Shown in pieces: positions 44,785-57,291 of a DNA stretch of 64,000 nucleotides. The stretch comes from Puffinus mauretanicus (taxonomy: Eukaryota; Chordata; Aves; Procellariiformes; Procellariidae): assembly GCA_023333565.1 (NCBI GenBank), contig JAJKFH010000227.1, forward strand, positions 682,001 to 746,000, written 5' to 3'. Below the pieces are notes generated by a model. That model was not told the origin of the DNA. It did not search any database and saw only the letters and a program-made list of their open reading frames with translations. Position 1 is the first letter of the stretch. Every line of letters begins with the position of its first letter. Position numbers and translations under genes: made by a program.

Positions 44785-47700
44785 TGCAAACTTCCTCTAA
44801 AAATATACTTGGAACGGAGCTGTGATGCTGGATGCACCAAATGCACCATTTTCTGATGCTGCACATCCTTTCTGAAGACAGTCAAGTGAATCTGTACCAA
44901 CAGTCCTTCCTACTCCAGAGTCTGTTCCCTCTACACGCTCTACCTGAGCTGTTTGAGCTGTCTATAGAAACCTCCGGAGCGGCTCCTGTTTTAAACCGAG
45001 ATCAGGTATATTTTTATAACATTGATCTATAGGTCAAGAATGCTGTGACAGTCCCAGAAAAAATAATGCAGTTTCACACCTGTACAGAAAAATCCATTGT
45101 GCATAAACTGAAATTTTATTTATTTAAATCAAAATGATTTTTATTAATAAAATCTACACTTTAAAATGTTATAGATAAGTAACAAGACTCTTGATTTAGA
45201 CCCGTCCTCTTATATTAAATTAGAAGAATGGAAAAGACCTGCCTTCACTAACACTTCTTTTCCTATAGTCATCTATAGTGTTTCTAGATTCCCAGATATC
45301 CAGCCTTGATTCAAAAAAACTGTAAAGGGAACTGTGGGGAGAAGTCAAACAAAGAGTAGAGCGCTAAAGTGCCAACCCTCAGCTGTCAGCTTTTGCCGAA
45401 CACTGCAGTGATTTTTTTGTACCTATATGACTAACAGGAGCAAAGCAGAAGGCTGATCTGATCTGATGCACAGTAGTGGATGGATTTAATGGGGAAGGGA
45501 CTCACTTGCACAACTGCATGAGACTAAAGATGACTCGCATAGATAGCAGGGATGTTAAGCTTTGCAGTTGGATCAAGAGTTGCACAAAAGTGATTGAGAC
45601 ATTAGATTAGATCATAGCTAAGCCCACTGGTGACAAAGGCTTTCTGGACATTTTTAGATGCATGAACACGAAGCACAGATTGCTTAATCATTAGGTTCAG
45701 CAAAAAAAAAGTTGAGTCTCTTCCAAGCCAATCTTTTACATTTAAAGAAAAATTTTGAATAATCCCATCTGCTGGTTGGATCAGTAGTTTCCTAGCAAAT
45801 AATGCTTCGTTGATACATTTGGTAAAAGTGCCATAGTTTTCTTCTTGCCCCAGCTTAACACCTTCACTTCAAAGTGAAGATGAAGAGTCTCAAATACAAA
45901 CTTGTCATAAGACACAATTTCAGAGGTCAAAATGCTATGCTGATCTTCACAAGACGATGTTTAAACAGGATTACATTTTGGATTCACAGCCTAGAAAGAA
46001 CCAGTTATACTGATACTTTAAATTCAAAGAAAACTTGGCCACTGAAATATTTTTGGTGAACAGTAGCTTTGTGCAATTCACCCTCCCCAGATATAGTCTG
46101 AAAAGGTGTCTGCTCACTATTTTTTTTAAAAATCCTTGCAAATGGTTTCATTCCTAAAGAAAAGTCTCTGCCTTGTAATGGAAGGAAAAGAAAGTCTAGT
46201 TGTTTATTTTATGTGTAACTACAGAAATTCAACTATGTCTCATTCCTTTATGTCATCCACTTCAAGTATTTAGTACGCTTAGTCAGTGCTTAAGTGAAGG
46301 ATACCTCTGAGACTTATGGTGGGAGAACGTTAAAACAAAAGCCAGCATCACCACACTTACAGAGAGCATCATGTACTTACTTACTGTCTACATAGCACTC
46401 CCTACTTTGTATAATTTAAAATTCTTATTAAAAATATATAGAGAAGAAAATGATACAAAAATATCAGTGTAATTGTTTTAATGCTTACATTTTTTTCTAT
46501 GTGTTACAAACTTGTCTGGTTTATTTAAGCAAATACAAGATAAAAGGGCATTACCTCAGGCCTTTCACAGCATACTCTATACTGGACCAAATAGCATATA
46601 TGCCCCAATCATTAGTTCAGGTAGTATACAAAATGCACAGTCAAGTTCTAGGATGTCTGGCTGGAGTGATTTCTTCATGCTCTCCTTTCAAGGCTAAATT
46701 CATATTGTTTAATAACATTTTTAAAAATGGGATCTACATTAAGGCACAAGCGCAGATTATTCAGGATACTCAAATCTGTCTCCCTACGAAAAACATCGTG
46801 TTTATAAAAAAAAAGGACCACATACAAGAAAATGCTAAGGGAAAGAATTTGAAGGAAGGCCACATGATCAGGAATCGCAGTAATTTTATAGACTGTTACA
46901 ACACATTTTTTGCTCTAAGCTGCGTGAAAGACTAACTCATGCTAGCACAAAGGGGACTTGATACAGTCCTCCTTAGGAGGAGGAAGACTGACAATCATAC
47001 ATACTAATAACCAAACACAATTTGCTGAGTTAGAAATGACAGTCCCTGATAGAAATTAGGGTTATTTTTGACAAGTTAATTCCACATAGAATTAGCAAGG
47101 TCAAACTAATAATTACTGATAGATGTGAACGGATTCAAGTAGAAAAAGCCCTGAGTATAAGAGACCTGACAAAACTGGCGCTGACTGGTGAACAGCCAAC
47201 AAAACAGAGCAAAACCCCCAACCCACTAGTTACATTTCACATTTTTCCATAATACAGTAATGATTAATTGTGTAGAAATAGTGTATACAGCAGTCTTCTG
47301 TAAACATGTTACAGACATAACCCTGATTTCTTTTTTTCACAAGGTATCTGCAGACACTATTCCCAATTAACTGTGGATGCTTCTTACTTAATCCTGTTCA
47401 CAGCCTGATCTTTTACTCGTCTCAAGTGAGGCTACTAAAGAAGGTACCTTCCCTAGAGAATTTCTGCTGGAGGTATGGCCCATTCTTAGGATAAATATGG
47501 CTGAATGACTCCCAATGGCTCTGTTCTATTAAAAAGCAATAGGCAAATTCCTGCGGAAACCTCTTAAGTAAAATGCACTAAGGTGTAGTGTAGTATTATA
47601 AAACTGGATACTGTATACTTAGCATTCTGTACATCTTATAGCCCTTATAGAGTCACTTGCTGAAAATCTGACTTAGAAAACATGAAACTTAATGCTTTAA

Positions 47701-48224
47701 CTGGAGCAATGCAAATCAATAGCATCCTTCATATGGAATCACATGGACTATACTATGTTTATCAATGTTCGACAACATTAAAATTTGCTGACTAATTTCA
47801 TTGCATGCAAATAAATATGTGCAGTCAAGGTATAAGAGCCTTAATCAGTGTCTTGTACAGTCTTTATATAAATACATACCAATTCTCCAGGTCAGTAAGC
47901 CATACTGTCAGTAACTTGGTCTTTTGTTTTTAATTCTGTATGCAGACAGGATCTATCAGGAATGCTAGCAAATTCATATTCAGCTAGAACTTAGAGATGT
48001 CTAAAGATTAAGTACGTAGCTAATTTTTCTGTCCTCCCCAAACAAAACCCTTCAGGCAGGATAGTGTATTGGACCTAAATATTATATAAATACGAGGCTT
48101 AAGCTTCATCCCAGATAATTAGGTAAATGTAAGGAAAAAAAAAAGAGGAAAAAATATCCTGTCCAAGGAACATTAACACTCAGGAGCAAAAAAAAAGAAG
48201 GTTCTTCATGTTACTGTGATTCTT
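44785..48224. other. Shared 3' region of convergent ATP2C2 (+) and MEAK7 (-)
   Basis: The left end to about 45170 should be the ATP2C2 3' UTR, given the AATAAA at 45146. The rest is AT-rich, lacks coding homology and fits a long MEAK7 3' UTR on the minus strand; I recall the human KIAA1609 transcript also having a 3' UTR of several kb. The exact ends are not determined. Confidence 0.5.
45139..45152. terminator. Palindromic bidirectional poly(A) signal
   Basis: The 14-bp perfect palindrome ttttattaataaaa contains AATAAA on the plus strand (45146-45151) and AATAAA on the minus strand (45140-45145). It lies 360 bases after the ATP2C2 stop and is the clearest poly(A) hexamer for that gene. Use by MEAK7 on the opposite strand is inference. 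Confidence 0.6.
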
Positions 48225-48356
48225 TTAGTTATCACCATCATCGTCATCCTCTTCAATGGGTTCTCGTAGACCTTCGCTCTGACGACTTTTTCCAGCCATT
48301 TCTAATAAGGCCTGAGCCTCAGGATTTATATCCAGGATACTCTTCTTACCTTTTCC
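48225..48356 (-). CDS. MEAK7: MEAK7 last coding exon
   Basis: GKGKKSILDINPEAQALLEM aligns with human KGNKSILDADPEAQALLEI. The exon ends REPIEEDDDDGDN and TAA at 48227-48225. Acceptor ttttgaag. Confidence 0.94.
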   Translation of the reverse strand, partial: GKGKKSILDINPEAQALLEMAGKSRQSEGLREPIEEDDDDGDN

Positions 48357-51300
48357 CTTCAAAACAAAATAAAATATAGTCAATTTAAAATGTCATTATG
48401 AATGAATCAATATCAGGCTACAAGAGAGACACATACTCAAAATTCCACAAGTAATCCGGTTTGCAAGCTTGTCACAATATACATATTGTGAAGCATATAC
48501 AATTTCCAAGTAAGACATTTAAGATTCACTGGGATACATCAAATGATTCTTATTGCTGCAGTTACACAAAATAGTCATAAATTTTTCCTAAGATGATAGT
48601 GAACTATTTCAAGTTTATTCAGGTTACAAGCCAGCCAAAACATCCTGGTTAACCTGACCTCAGTTTGAAGTGCAGACGTGAACTTTTTATAAAGAACAGA
48701 TTCAAGTACAATTCAACATTTTTTGTAAACAATTTGTTCTGTTTCTATTTAGAGCTATGTGTCCTCTGAACAGACAGAGCACATGAATTTAGTATGAAAA
48801 GAAATAAAAATTTAAAAAAAAAAAGCCAACACCAAAATATGCAGACCAGACAGCTTAATAAGAGAATAAATTACAGGGATAGAAACTGGAAAGAGGTCTC
48901 CTACTCATTCCCAGAAATAAACCAGGTGCAGAAATACTAGCATAAATCTATTGACATAAATTTACTGTAAAACTATAGTAAATTTAAAGTTACTCATGAA
49001 GAAATCTTTTGGGTTCTCTTCCTGAACTATAGATTAGGCTTTACTTGCGAGCTTCCAGTGCTTGCTTTCTGTTTTACAAATACTGGGTTTTAATAAACCC
49101 TTCCAAGGAGGTTCCTTCTGGAGTCCCTTCCTCAATATCAGAAAGGCCTTTTGAAATTCAGAATGAAGTTCAGCTCTTCTGACTATATCATTTCATTGCT
49201 CCTGATGTTATTTCTTTTTGGCACCCTCAATAATTCCACTACTGTTTGCCATTTACTTGCTACAAAATATATGGCATCACAGGGCTAGTTAAAGAAAACA
49301 TTATTCATTACAATGGAGAGACAGTGTTTAATCAGAAAACTGCAACTGCAAGTTTTGCATTTACACCTCCTGTTCCAATCAGGACACATTTTCACAGGTT
49401 TCAATTTTGTTCACCTACCCCTGCACTTTCAGGGAGGTCTCCCACTGCCCAAACTTCCATGGCGTCCAGTGTAAAATCCTCTTTAGCTGACAGCTGGGGA
49501 CTGTTGTAGGTGGTACATCGAGGTTTTGCTTTACTATGTCCCTTCCCATAGTCACTGTCTATCCAGAGTCCGAAGTAACCATGTTGTCCACCCATACCCT
49601 GTGAACCAAAGCAGCACACTGAACACTTGCTGCACAAGTAAAACAGACTGGGCAAGTTACGAAACCTAAAGCATAAATTGCTGGTTTCAGTATTTGTGCC
49701 ACACTTCTAAGGGTAGGTCAAAAAGGGTATTCTGAGTGAACACGGGCTTCTGTACCAAAATCCAGTATTCCTGAAGACAAACAAGAACTTATCTGAGTGA
49801 TACTGTCCTCCCTCTACGCTTTACAGAATACCAGTATCTGCAAGCACTTCAGCTGCATCTTGTGCCAGAAACTTAGCTGATTGGCTTTTGTTTATTGACC
49901 AACAGTTTAAACAGGGTGAAAGTGCTCGGTTTTGCTGCCTCTTTTCCGTTTAGAAAAGTATCTACAGAAACAAATAATGTAATTTGATGTTGTTTGCTTG
50001 CTTTGGAGCAAATTTACTCCAGACTGCTGCAATTCCCAAAGTTATGGACACATAATGCCACAAAACTGTAAGGTACTTTTCAAAATAGGCAATGTGTTGT
50101 AGCTCTGTCGAAACTCCTCTGCATCTGGGGAGCTCATTCGTGGACTTGAATAAAAGGAGCTTCTGCCGCTGTAATTACACAACAGCGGCAGCCTACATGC
50201 AACTCTTGCACTCTAATTCTGTTGGGCTTTCTCAGCCTTCCATAATTTAAAAAGCAGTTAGTGTGGCAGTGAGAACAGCCAGCGGAAGGATCCTCAATTA
50301 CACAGATCAGCTTGCTTGTGCTGCTTCAATGATGTGGACACATGCAGTCAATTCTTCCAGACAACAGGGAGGACTGCTACAAGGGCTTCTGTGATAACCA
50401 AACTTGGCAAAAGGATTTCTTCCCAGAACCGCCATAAATCTAACCTACATAAAGCCCACCTACTTGGGTCAGACACAAATAAATTCCATCTTAGCTGATG
50501 CAGTACTTCAATATACATATCAACTGTAAAGAAAAGTATAGGCTCTATCAGTACTGTAAGCAGTTCTCCATCGTTATCCATAGTTTACACTTTACACTGA
50601 TGCTTTAATGCAAAAAAAGAAAATAATCATCCTACTAAAAGCGTGGCACAAATAGCACAGAGAAGGGATGAAAACTCCTCAGAGAATAACAAGTGAAATA
50701 AATCTGCTCACAGTAACAGAAGCAAAAAGCACGAAACAATTCTGAACATCAGCCATGAACCCAATTTCCAAATTGTCAGTTCTTAATACTTACAAGTCCA
50801 TTTGGCATTGTTTGTTGGCCATGGTTCAAATACATGTAGTGGTCATTATATCCTGTGTACGTGTATACAGCAAGAGAGGGGAAAACAGAAAATAGAAAGC
50901 ATCTGTTGTCACCTGTAAACAGAAAAGCATCTGAGGTCAGACAACTGGCCAAGCAATAACTTGACTACAAATAGGGTAGAAAAAAAAAATTGAAGTGCAG
51001 CTGAATAAATCAAAGACAGCAGCTGCCATCTCAGAAAGCCAATACCTATCTCTCATCAAGATCTAGGCCTATTGTTTATTCTCAGTTAACTCTGTGCAGG
51101 GTCACAGAAATCAATGTGATTATATGGCTGTGACCAAGGGCAGAGTCAGAGGCATGACTAGTACATTACATTACTATGTAAGGGTACACCTATCATGGGC
51201 TTGCATTGTATCATCCAAAACAGGCCAACCACTAGACTTGTACAAACTGATATGAGGGCAGACACCCTTGGTTCTGACTATACAGATATACAGATCAGTT

Positions 51301-54300
51301 TAGGGTCAATGATTTAGAGTACAATTTTCATTATGCCCAGTTTGGTATTCAGAGGGACCTGTGGTGTGATTGTCTAGTACCCTACATGTGTGATTCTATC
51401 AGGAAAAAATACAAGGAAAGGGTTGTGTAATCAGTGTAACATAACATTATATTAACTGACTGATGTGGTAATTATCAAATAGTAATTAAGTATAGGAATT
51501 GAGTTTTTAATGTAGCAAAAGTGAGGATTCCCAGCAGGATATATTATCTAGAGTCCATAATTTTTTTTTTCAGAAAGCCATCACAAAAGTTCTTTCCAAA
51601 GAGTTACAAAAAACCCCTCTCTTCTCCCCAGAGGTTTCAAGGGAACAAAAAGTTTAGTTTGTCCAAAGGACCCTTTTGCTGCTGGATTTTAAAAGGGAAA
51701 CAAAGACAGACAGTAGCGCACAAATGGCAACAGGAGGCTTAACCTGGTGTTTGGCTCAGCTGTTCTGAGATGGAAGATTGCCATCTGCTGGGCATGTTAT
51801 TTAAACTCTAATTCATCATCTATGCTGTATTTCCTTCATTTTCAACCTATGCAGCTACAGGGGTTGATAGATTTCACTGAAAAGCAAACTTGTTCCATGA
51901 TCAGTAAGTTCTGCAATTTTAGAAGTCTTATCAAATAACAGACTATAAACATTAATCAGTAATATGCCTGACTAGGTACAAAGCAGGAATAACTTAGCAT
52001 GTATTTTATATTTTTCAAAAACGAGTGTTATTTTTGCCACAGGAAAATACACTTGGAAGTATATGAAATACTGCGTGTCATGAAAGTAAAATGACAGTAT
52101 CCATTAAGTGGATAGGATTCTTGTACCTGTACAGAATAGGCAATGTTTACCAGAGCCATGAGATACTAGAAAAAGAAAAGTGAGTTTTACCTTGAAACTG
52201 TGGCTTCACCTCCCAGGAGTGAGATGCAAACCCACCAAAGATATAACCATCTAAGTCCTTTAAGATCACTATGCAAGGACCTTTGTTCACTATATGCCCA
52301 CATAACTGTGAAAAGCTTTCTCCATGAAGCCTAGAAGAAAATAAAAGCTGCCACTTGTGCTGTAGCTCTGCAGGCAGATGGGAGTTGATGTATATGATGG
52401 ATGGGATGTCAAAGAGACTGACAAGTCCTCTTCCTTTGATGCCTTTGCAGCCTGGAACCAGGTTGACTATGTCTTTGGTTTGGTCTGGGAGAGAATGCAG
52501 AACATGGAGACCTTGCCTGATAACAACGCTGAGGAAAACTGAGATCTGTGGAACTCGGTACACCCAATCCTCAATGACACTTTGATCAAAATTTGTCTCC
52601 ATCAGCTGAGGACCCACAGGTTTTGTCCCATCTAAATAATAAGACACACAGGAACAGTAGTAAGCCTCCCAGTCTGTACCTTCCCTCCGGAAAATAATCA
52701 GCTGATTTTTAAGTGTAAACACAATATTCCATTATTTTAATGGACATGTAACCATGAAAGGAGCCAGAGACAGTAAAGTGTCAACTACATTAAGCAGATG
52801 CATCCACAGAACTGAGAAACATCTGCCGGCGACATCCATTGGTTGGGCCGTCATGACTAAGAAACATGGACTCCTGCTTACAACATATGAGATGTTCTTT
52901 GCAAGACAGCAAAATCTATTATTGCAACAGTGCAAAGGTAAACCTATGCCTTGCAAAAGGACGTACAGTCATAAATACATGCACATGCATCTAAATGCCT
53001 GTCACCTGCAAGTCAGGTATTTGTAAAACAGACATGTTCCATGACAAATAGTTTTGCACATCCATGTAAACGGGGACTTCAAACCAAAGCTCTCCTGAAT
53101 TTAGGAGAGAAAGATGGTAAGGTAAAATAAATAAAATTCCCAATTCATTTGCAAAGCACTAGGTTTGAAATACTGGTCTCACCATTTAAATTCAAAGTGA
53201 AGAATTGTTGTGAGATCAGTGATTACATGAGCTCTGTGCTATTCTGGGATACATTACATCGGTGCTACTTACCTGCAAGCTTCAATTCTGACAGCAGCTG
53301 AGAAGCCAGAGCCTTTACTCCACTTGCAGAATCCCTAGTATTCTCCAAATTCCAACCTTTCAGTTCCTTCCTGTAGCTCAGTACATGGACTACAGACATG
53401 ATCAGATCCTCTGTGAACTTAAAAGGTTAAAGTATCACCATTTTGGCATTTCTTAAATAAAATTGCTAAGAGCTTCAGAAGACTTTCTGAAAATAAAGTC
53501 AAGTAGTACTGATGCTGTAATCCCAATGGCAGAAACATGTCTTCTCATGACGAGTCAGAAATAACAGAAATGCTATTTCAGTGTCATAAGTCTTGAAAAG
53601 TATCCTTTTTCAAGACATTTTGTAAATGCTACTTCACAAAGCATCTCCATAAAATACGGCATGAAAGAGGGAGGGGAGTCCAAATTTTACAGTGGGAGGA
53701 GCTGCTAGTGAATTACTGTTTTGTGAGATCCCACTCTTCCACCTTGCAACCTACGCATTTAATTCACACATCTATCCTGCAACTAAAGCTCTAGAAAGCA
53801 TTTTGCTCAGTTCCCAGAAGCACCAGCCACACCACAACCCTTGCTGGCTTTTAAATACAGCCAGTCTCTGCACCCTTCAGAGTGAGCATGTGAACCATCA
53901 GACAAATCAGTCAGCGCGCTCCCCAAAATCCAGATCCTGGTTCTCAAAGTAGGCAAGTCAGCATGGAAAAGCCCACAGCTGAAATGCTCATCCTATATAA
54001 CCTGGTTTGCCATAACCCTGTTGTCCCAGATCAACAAGTCAGTGGTAAAGAGATTAAAAAAATACAAAAGTCAGGAATCCCTGTTCTGAATCTTGTGCTC
54101 TAAAGATTACTTGCAAATTACCTTTCCATCTCTGTTCTCTTACTGTCCTCCCAACACATACTTAACTGCCTGTTTACCTCTTGGATTTGTTTGCCCTTCA
54201 CAGGCCCTTCTGTCTTGGAGATCATTCTCATTATTATGGTAATCTTTTCATCTGCATTCCCTTTTAAGAGGTTTGACATAAAAATTACAAACTGCTCCTT

Positions 54301-57282
54301 CGCAATCTGTTCACTCAGCCCAGATGATTTCCCAGTCAGGTCAATACTTTTCATTCCGTTGCATAACCGAACAGTCATTTGCTCTGGTAATGGCTCCCGC
54401 ATATATGCCTACAATGAGAAAAAGAGCAAACATCATGTTTTAAAAATGAAGAATAACTAATACATTCCAGCTAATCTGTGCTGAGATATATCGCTATGAA
54501 TGAAGGATTGCAATACCAAGTATCTACTATCAGCAGCAAACTTTTGTCAAAGGACTGGCTTTCCAAGAGAAAAAAATTCTCTATTTTTATAGTATCTCCT
54601 TTCCAATTCAATTTAGTGATTTAAGTTGATACTGTTTTTCTACAAATGCCATGGAGTTAAAAAAAACAACACTGTAAAGTGTTAACAGGATATTAGCAAA
54701 GGATTTCTATATGATAACTCTGTTGTAAATGTTTACATCTCTGCCAGTCCAACATTTAAAATAGTGTTTTAACCCTGCTTTTGATAGTGGACCTCACAGA
54801 TATTTAAAAACAAAGAGAGAGTAAAGTTTTTCTGTATCTCAGTTTTGGCCTCAAGACAATGCAGGCAATGTGTTTAACCCTACATGCACATGTAGAAACA
54901 ATTCTAAGAAGTTTCCCTCTGCATAGCAACATCTAATTTGAGCATGGAACACAACTGACATCACCTGATTTTATAAGGCATCCCTGATGTTAAGACAGTT
55001 GAAATCAAAACTTATTCATCTAAATTGCATGAATGGCCCTTTGAATTGAAATCTGAGTCGTATACATCATCATACACCACAACACTGTGGGAAAGATCTG
55101 ACTCTGGATTCAAGAAACTTTCACAGTGTTAAGGATAATTACACCGTTTAAAAATAAATCATCTAAAATACATCCATACACTAGGACATGATTACACAGT
55201 GTCTTCACCGCTCAAAGCTTTGTGCATAACATGCTGAACCTCTGACTTGACTTTTATATACAGGGGTGTAGCCCAGTGGGGACTATGCTGAAATCAATGG
55301 AGCTCCACCTGAGTAAAAGCACTCCAGCTCTATTCAGTGGAGCTGCTATTACCAATCTATTCCTGGCTCAATACCACTCCTATTAAAGCCACCAGGGCCA
55401 TTCTTATTTGATGTTAATGGCTGTTGCTGTGCATATAGGGCGAGATCCAATATGCCAAGCTCTACCCTGCTTTTGTTGACGTCAATGGTAGAATTCCCAT
55501 TGATTTCCGTAGAAGCAGAATTAGCAGCCACAGCCTTGCACATTAGAGTGCTTCATATTGAGAAAGGGAGGGTCACAGGGGGTACAGCTGTCTTTAAGAG
55601 GCTTTCTAAAAGTACTACATGAGCCTGAAGCGAGACAAGCAGCAGGGAACATAATTAAAAACACTATACTCAAGGGCTTTTTACTTTACATTGCAATATT
55701 ACCCACCTACACCCTACCCTTTCCCACCCACCACTAACTTTGTTGCACTGTTTTGTTGTGCTTATAGCTATTCCACAGAGTAGACCTGGGATGCAAAAAA
55801 GCAGGACTGTAAAAAGGTAATCTTTAATAAACATCTAGCGAACTCACACCTCTGACAGTTTAGAATCCTTGTCTTAAATGGCTTCAACAAAGTATCTAGA
55901 GATACCTGCTCTGCCTGCTTTCCAAGCTATGCAGTGCAGCCTGCTCTGGTCCAGAAGTCATGTAGTTTCCTTCTAGTAAAGCACTGAGCCTAAGCAGAAC
56001 ACATGAGGTTATGCTTGGGGCCCCGTCAATGTTACCAGACTGTTTCTAGATCAAATCTGTCACATACTAATCTAGTTCAGGCATGAGCATAGACACCTAC
56101 GAGGCAGGCATGCCATTGCAATAGTGTCTGCACTAAGAAATTAGGCACCTACAGGCAGTCTTTCAAAAGATTTTAATGTAAGTTGGCAAACGAAAAGGCA
56201 GGAAGGGAAAAGACAAATGTTCATCAAATGTCACATTGATCTAGGGGCAAAGCTAGAAAGAGACCTTCTTCCAGGTCCCAACCAAATAACAGACACCAAG
56301 GACCAGGCTCTTTGACATACTAGGGCTCAAAAGCTGGGCAGCAGAAACACTGTTTCCAAACTGGGGATAGTTCCAGCCAGGCTGGAGGAAGGCTAAAGCT
56401 GGTCTGTATGCAGATGCATTGCTAAATACCTTAAAATAACCTGCTGCTTTCATCGAGCTTTAATTTGATTCCATCAACTGTGTAACATATATAAAAATGC
56501 ACTTTTAATACTACCTTCATTTGGCCACTTGGTTCCTGCCTAACTGAAGTTATCAAGCATCGCAACGAATCATTTTCCTCTTCTTTCTTGATTGGAAAAT
56601 GAATGCAAAGTTAATCAGAAAGCATGATGTACGTTAATTAGCTAAAACAGCTTAATCAAGCAAAATTGAATTCTCTCCTTTTAATGCAAGTGAAAAGATT
56701 AGAGACAGTGATGCAACTGAGGGGGAAAGATATTAACCAAATAGAAACTGACTTTGTGGCAGCTTCTCAAGAAAATCTGTAAATAATCACATACTATAGA
56801 CTCTAGGGGGAAGAATATTCTTCCCATTTTTCAGGTTTCTGTAAAAATATTTTCATACCTCCCAACTTACTTCAGAATCAGGAAAGCTGCAAATTGACCC
56901 AACAGAGCAATTTAAGAGATAAATACAAACCTGAAAGTCACTATCATGTTAAACTGTAAGAAAAAGTTAATGTTTTGGGGCAGGATGGATATTTAAGTAT
57001 TAAACTGAGACAAGCAATCCTTAAAAAGTAACTATTGCCACGTCTTTGGTTTCTTTCTGGAATTATGTTCAATGCACTACATCCCAGATTTATCAGGAAT
57101 AATAGATTTCTTGCCTGTAGTGCTGCCAGAGTCACAGTTTTCTTTGTAGCTTTGCCACTTTTTGCTCCAGCTGAGCCTCTCGATCCTGATAAGGTATCAA
57201 ATACTCCATCAATGTCAGACTGCTCCTCGGGAAGAAATCTGGAAAGGTGATTCTGATAGGCATTGCTTTCTGCATTTCCCAT
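48225..57282 (-). CDS. MEAK7: MEAK7 (TLDC1, KIAA1609), TLDc-domain mTOR-associated protein, complete in seven coding exons
   Basis: MEAK7 is a lysosome-associated TLDc protein reported in mammals to support mTOR signalling. Seven minus-strand exons (57282-57115, 54408-54178, 53417-53273, 52631-52191, 50912-50794, 49598-49419, 48356-48225) join in frame to about 471 aa; human is 456. It starts MGNAES, an N-myristoylation-type signal with Gly2 and Ser6, as in human MGNSRS. Then come FLPEEQSDIDGVFDTLSG, the DLTGKSSGLSEQ and LLKGNADEK helical region, and a TLDc domain from about 235 to 420 with LLFSSRLHGESFSQLCGHI, FGGFASHSWEVKPQF, GYNDHYMYLNHGQQ and GMGGQHGYFGLWIDSDYGKG. It ends in a short acidic tail (EEDDDDGDN). 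One intron has a GC donor; the others are GT-AG. It is convergent with ATP2C2. Confidence 0.96.
48357..49418 (-). other. MEAK7: MEAK7 last intron
   Basis: About 1.06 kb of AT-rich sequence, with A runs near 48160 (just outside) and 48813. No feature is seen. Confidence 0.8.
49419..49598 (-). CDS. MEAK7: MEAK7 coding exon 6 (end of TLDc)
   Basis: The 60 codons include GMGGQHGYFGLWIDSDYGKG, CTTYNSPQLSAKEDF and MEVWAVGDLPES. Acceptor ggttcacag, donor GGG|gtaggt, phase 0 at both ends. Confidence 0.96.
49599..50793 (-). other. MEAK7: MEAK7 intron between coding exons 5 and 6
   Basis: About 1.2 kb. It contains a small perfect hairpin (10-bp arms ctgccgctgt/acagcggcag at 50163-50191) and nothing else recognised. 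Confidence 0.75.
50794..50912 (-). CDS. MEAK7: MEAK7 coding exon 5
   Basis: DNRCFLFSVFPSLAVYTRTG then YNDHYMYLNHGQQTMPNGL, core of the TLDc fold. Donor CTT|gtaagt, acceptor tgtttacag. Confidence 0.96.
50913..52190 (-). other. MEAK7: MEAK7 intron between coding exons 4 and 5
   Basis: About 1.28 kb of AT-rich sequence with no recognisable element. Confidence 0.8.
52191..52631 (-). CDS. MEAK7: MEAK7 coding exon 4 (start of TLDc)
   Basis: This 441-nt exon is the largest. It runs from GTKPVGPQLMETNFDQSVIE through FLSVVI and LLFSSRLHGESFSQLCGHIV to SHSWEVKPQFQ. Acceptor tattatttag, donor CAAG|gtaaaa; it begins and ends in phase 1. Confidence 0.96.
52632..53272 (-). other. MEAK7: MEAK7 intron between coding exons 3 and 4
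   Basis: About 0.64 kb with no feature; the open frames over it continue exon 4 by chance. Confidence 0.8.
53273..53417 (-). CDS. MEAK7: MEAK7 coding exon 3
   Basis: FTEDLIMSVVHVLSYRKELK then GVKALASQLLSELKLA. FTEDL and VVHVLS.R.EL match human. Donor GCAG|gtaagt, acceptor cttttaag. Confidence 0.94.
53418..54177 (-). other. MEAK7: MEAK7 intron between coding exons 2 and 3
   Basis: About 0.76 kb with no recognisable element. Confidence 0.8.
54178..54408 (-). CDS. MEAK7: MEAK7 coding exon 2
   Basis: Its 77 codons include AYMREPLPEQMTVRLCNGMK, SIDLTGKSSGLSEQ, MSNLLKGNADEK and MISKTEGPVKGKQIQE, aligning with human without gaps. Acceptor ctcattgtag, donor GAG|gtaaac. Confidence 0.95.
54409..57114 (-). 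other. MEAK7: MEAK7 GC-AG intron
   Basis: This 2.7-kb intron has donor CAG|gcaaga (GC at 57114-57113) and a normal acceptor, ctcattgtag. No coding homology, RNA gene or clear repeat family is seen inside it. The GC boundary is treated in findings. Confidence 0.8.
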
Positions 57283-57291
57283 ATTTTCAAC
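57115..57291 (-). CDS. MEAK7: MEAK7 first coding exon with N-myristoylation signal
   Basis: The acceptor tttgcttcag opens nine bases of 5' UTR, then ATG at 57282-57280. It encodes MGNAESNAYQNHLSRFLPEE, DIDGVFDTLSG and a Lys/Ala/Gly-rich linker to TVTLAALQ. The start is fixed by the match to human MGNSRS..FLPEEQ. The exon ends at a GC donor. Confidence 0.94.
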
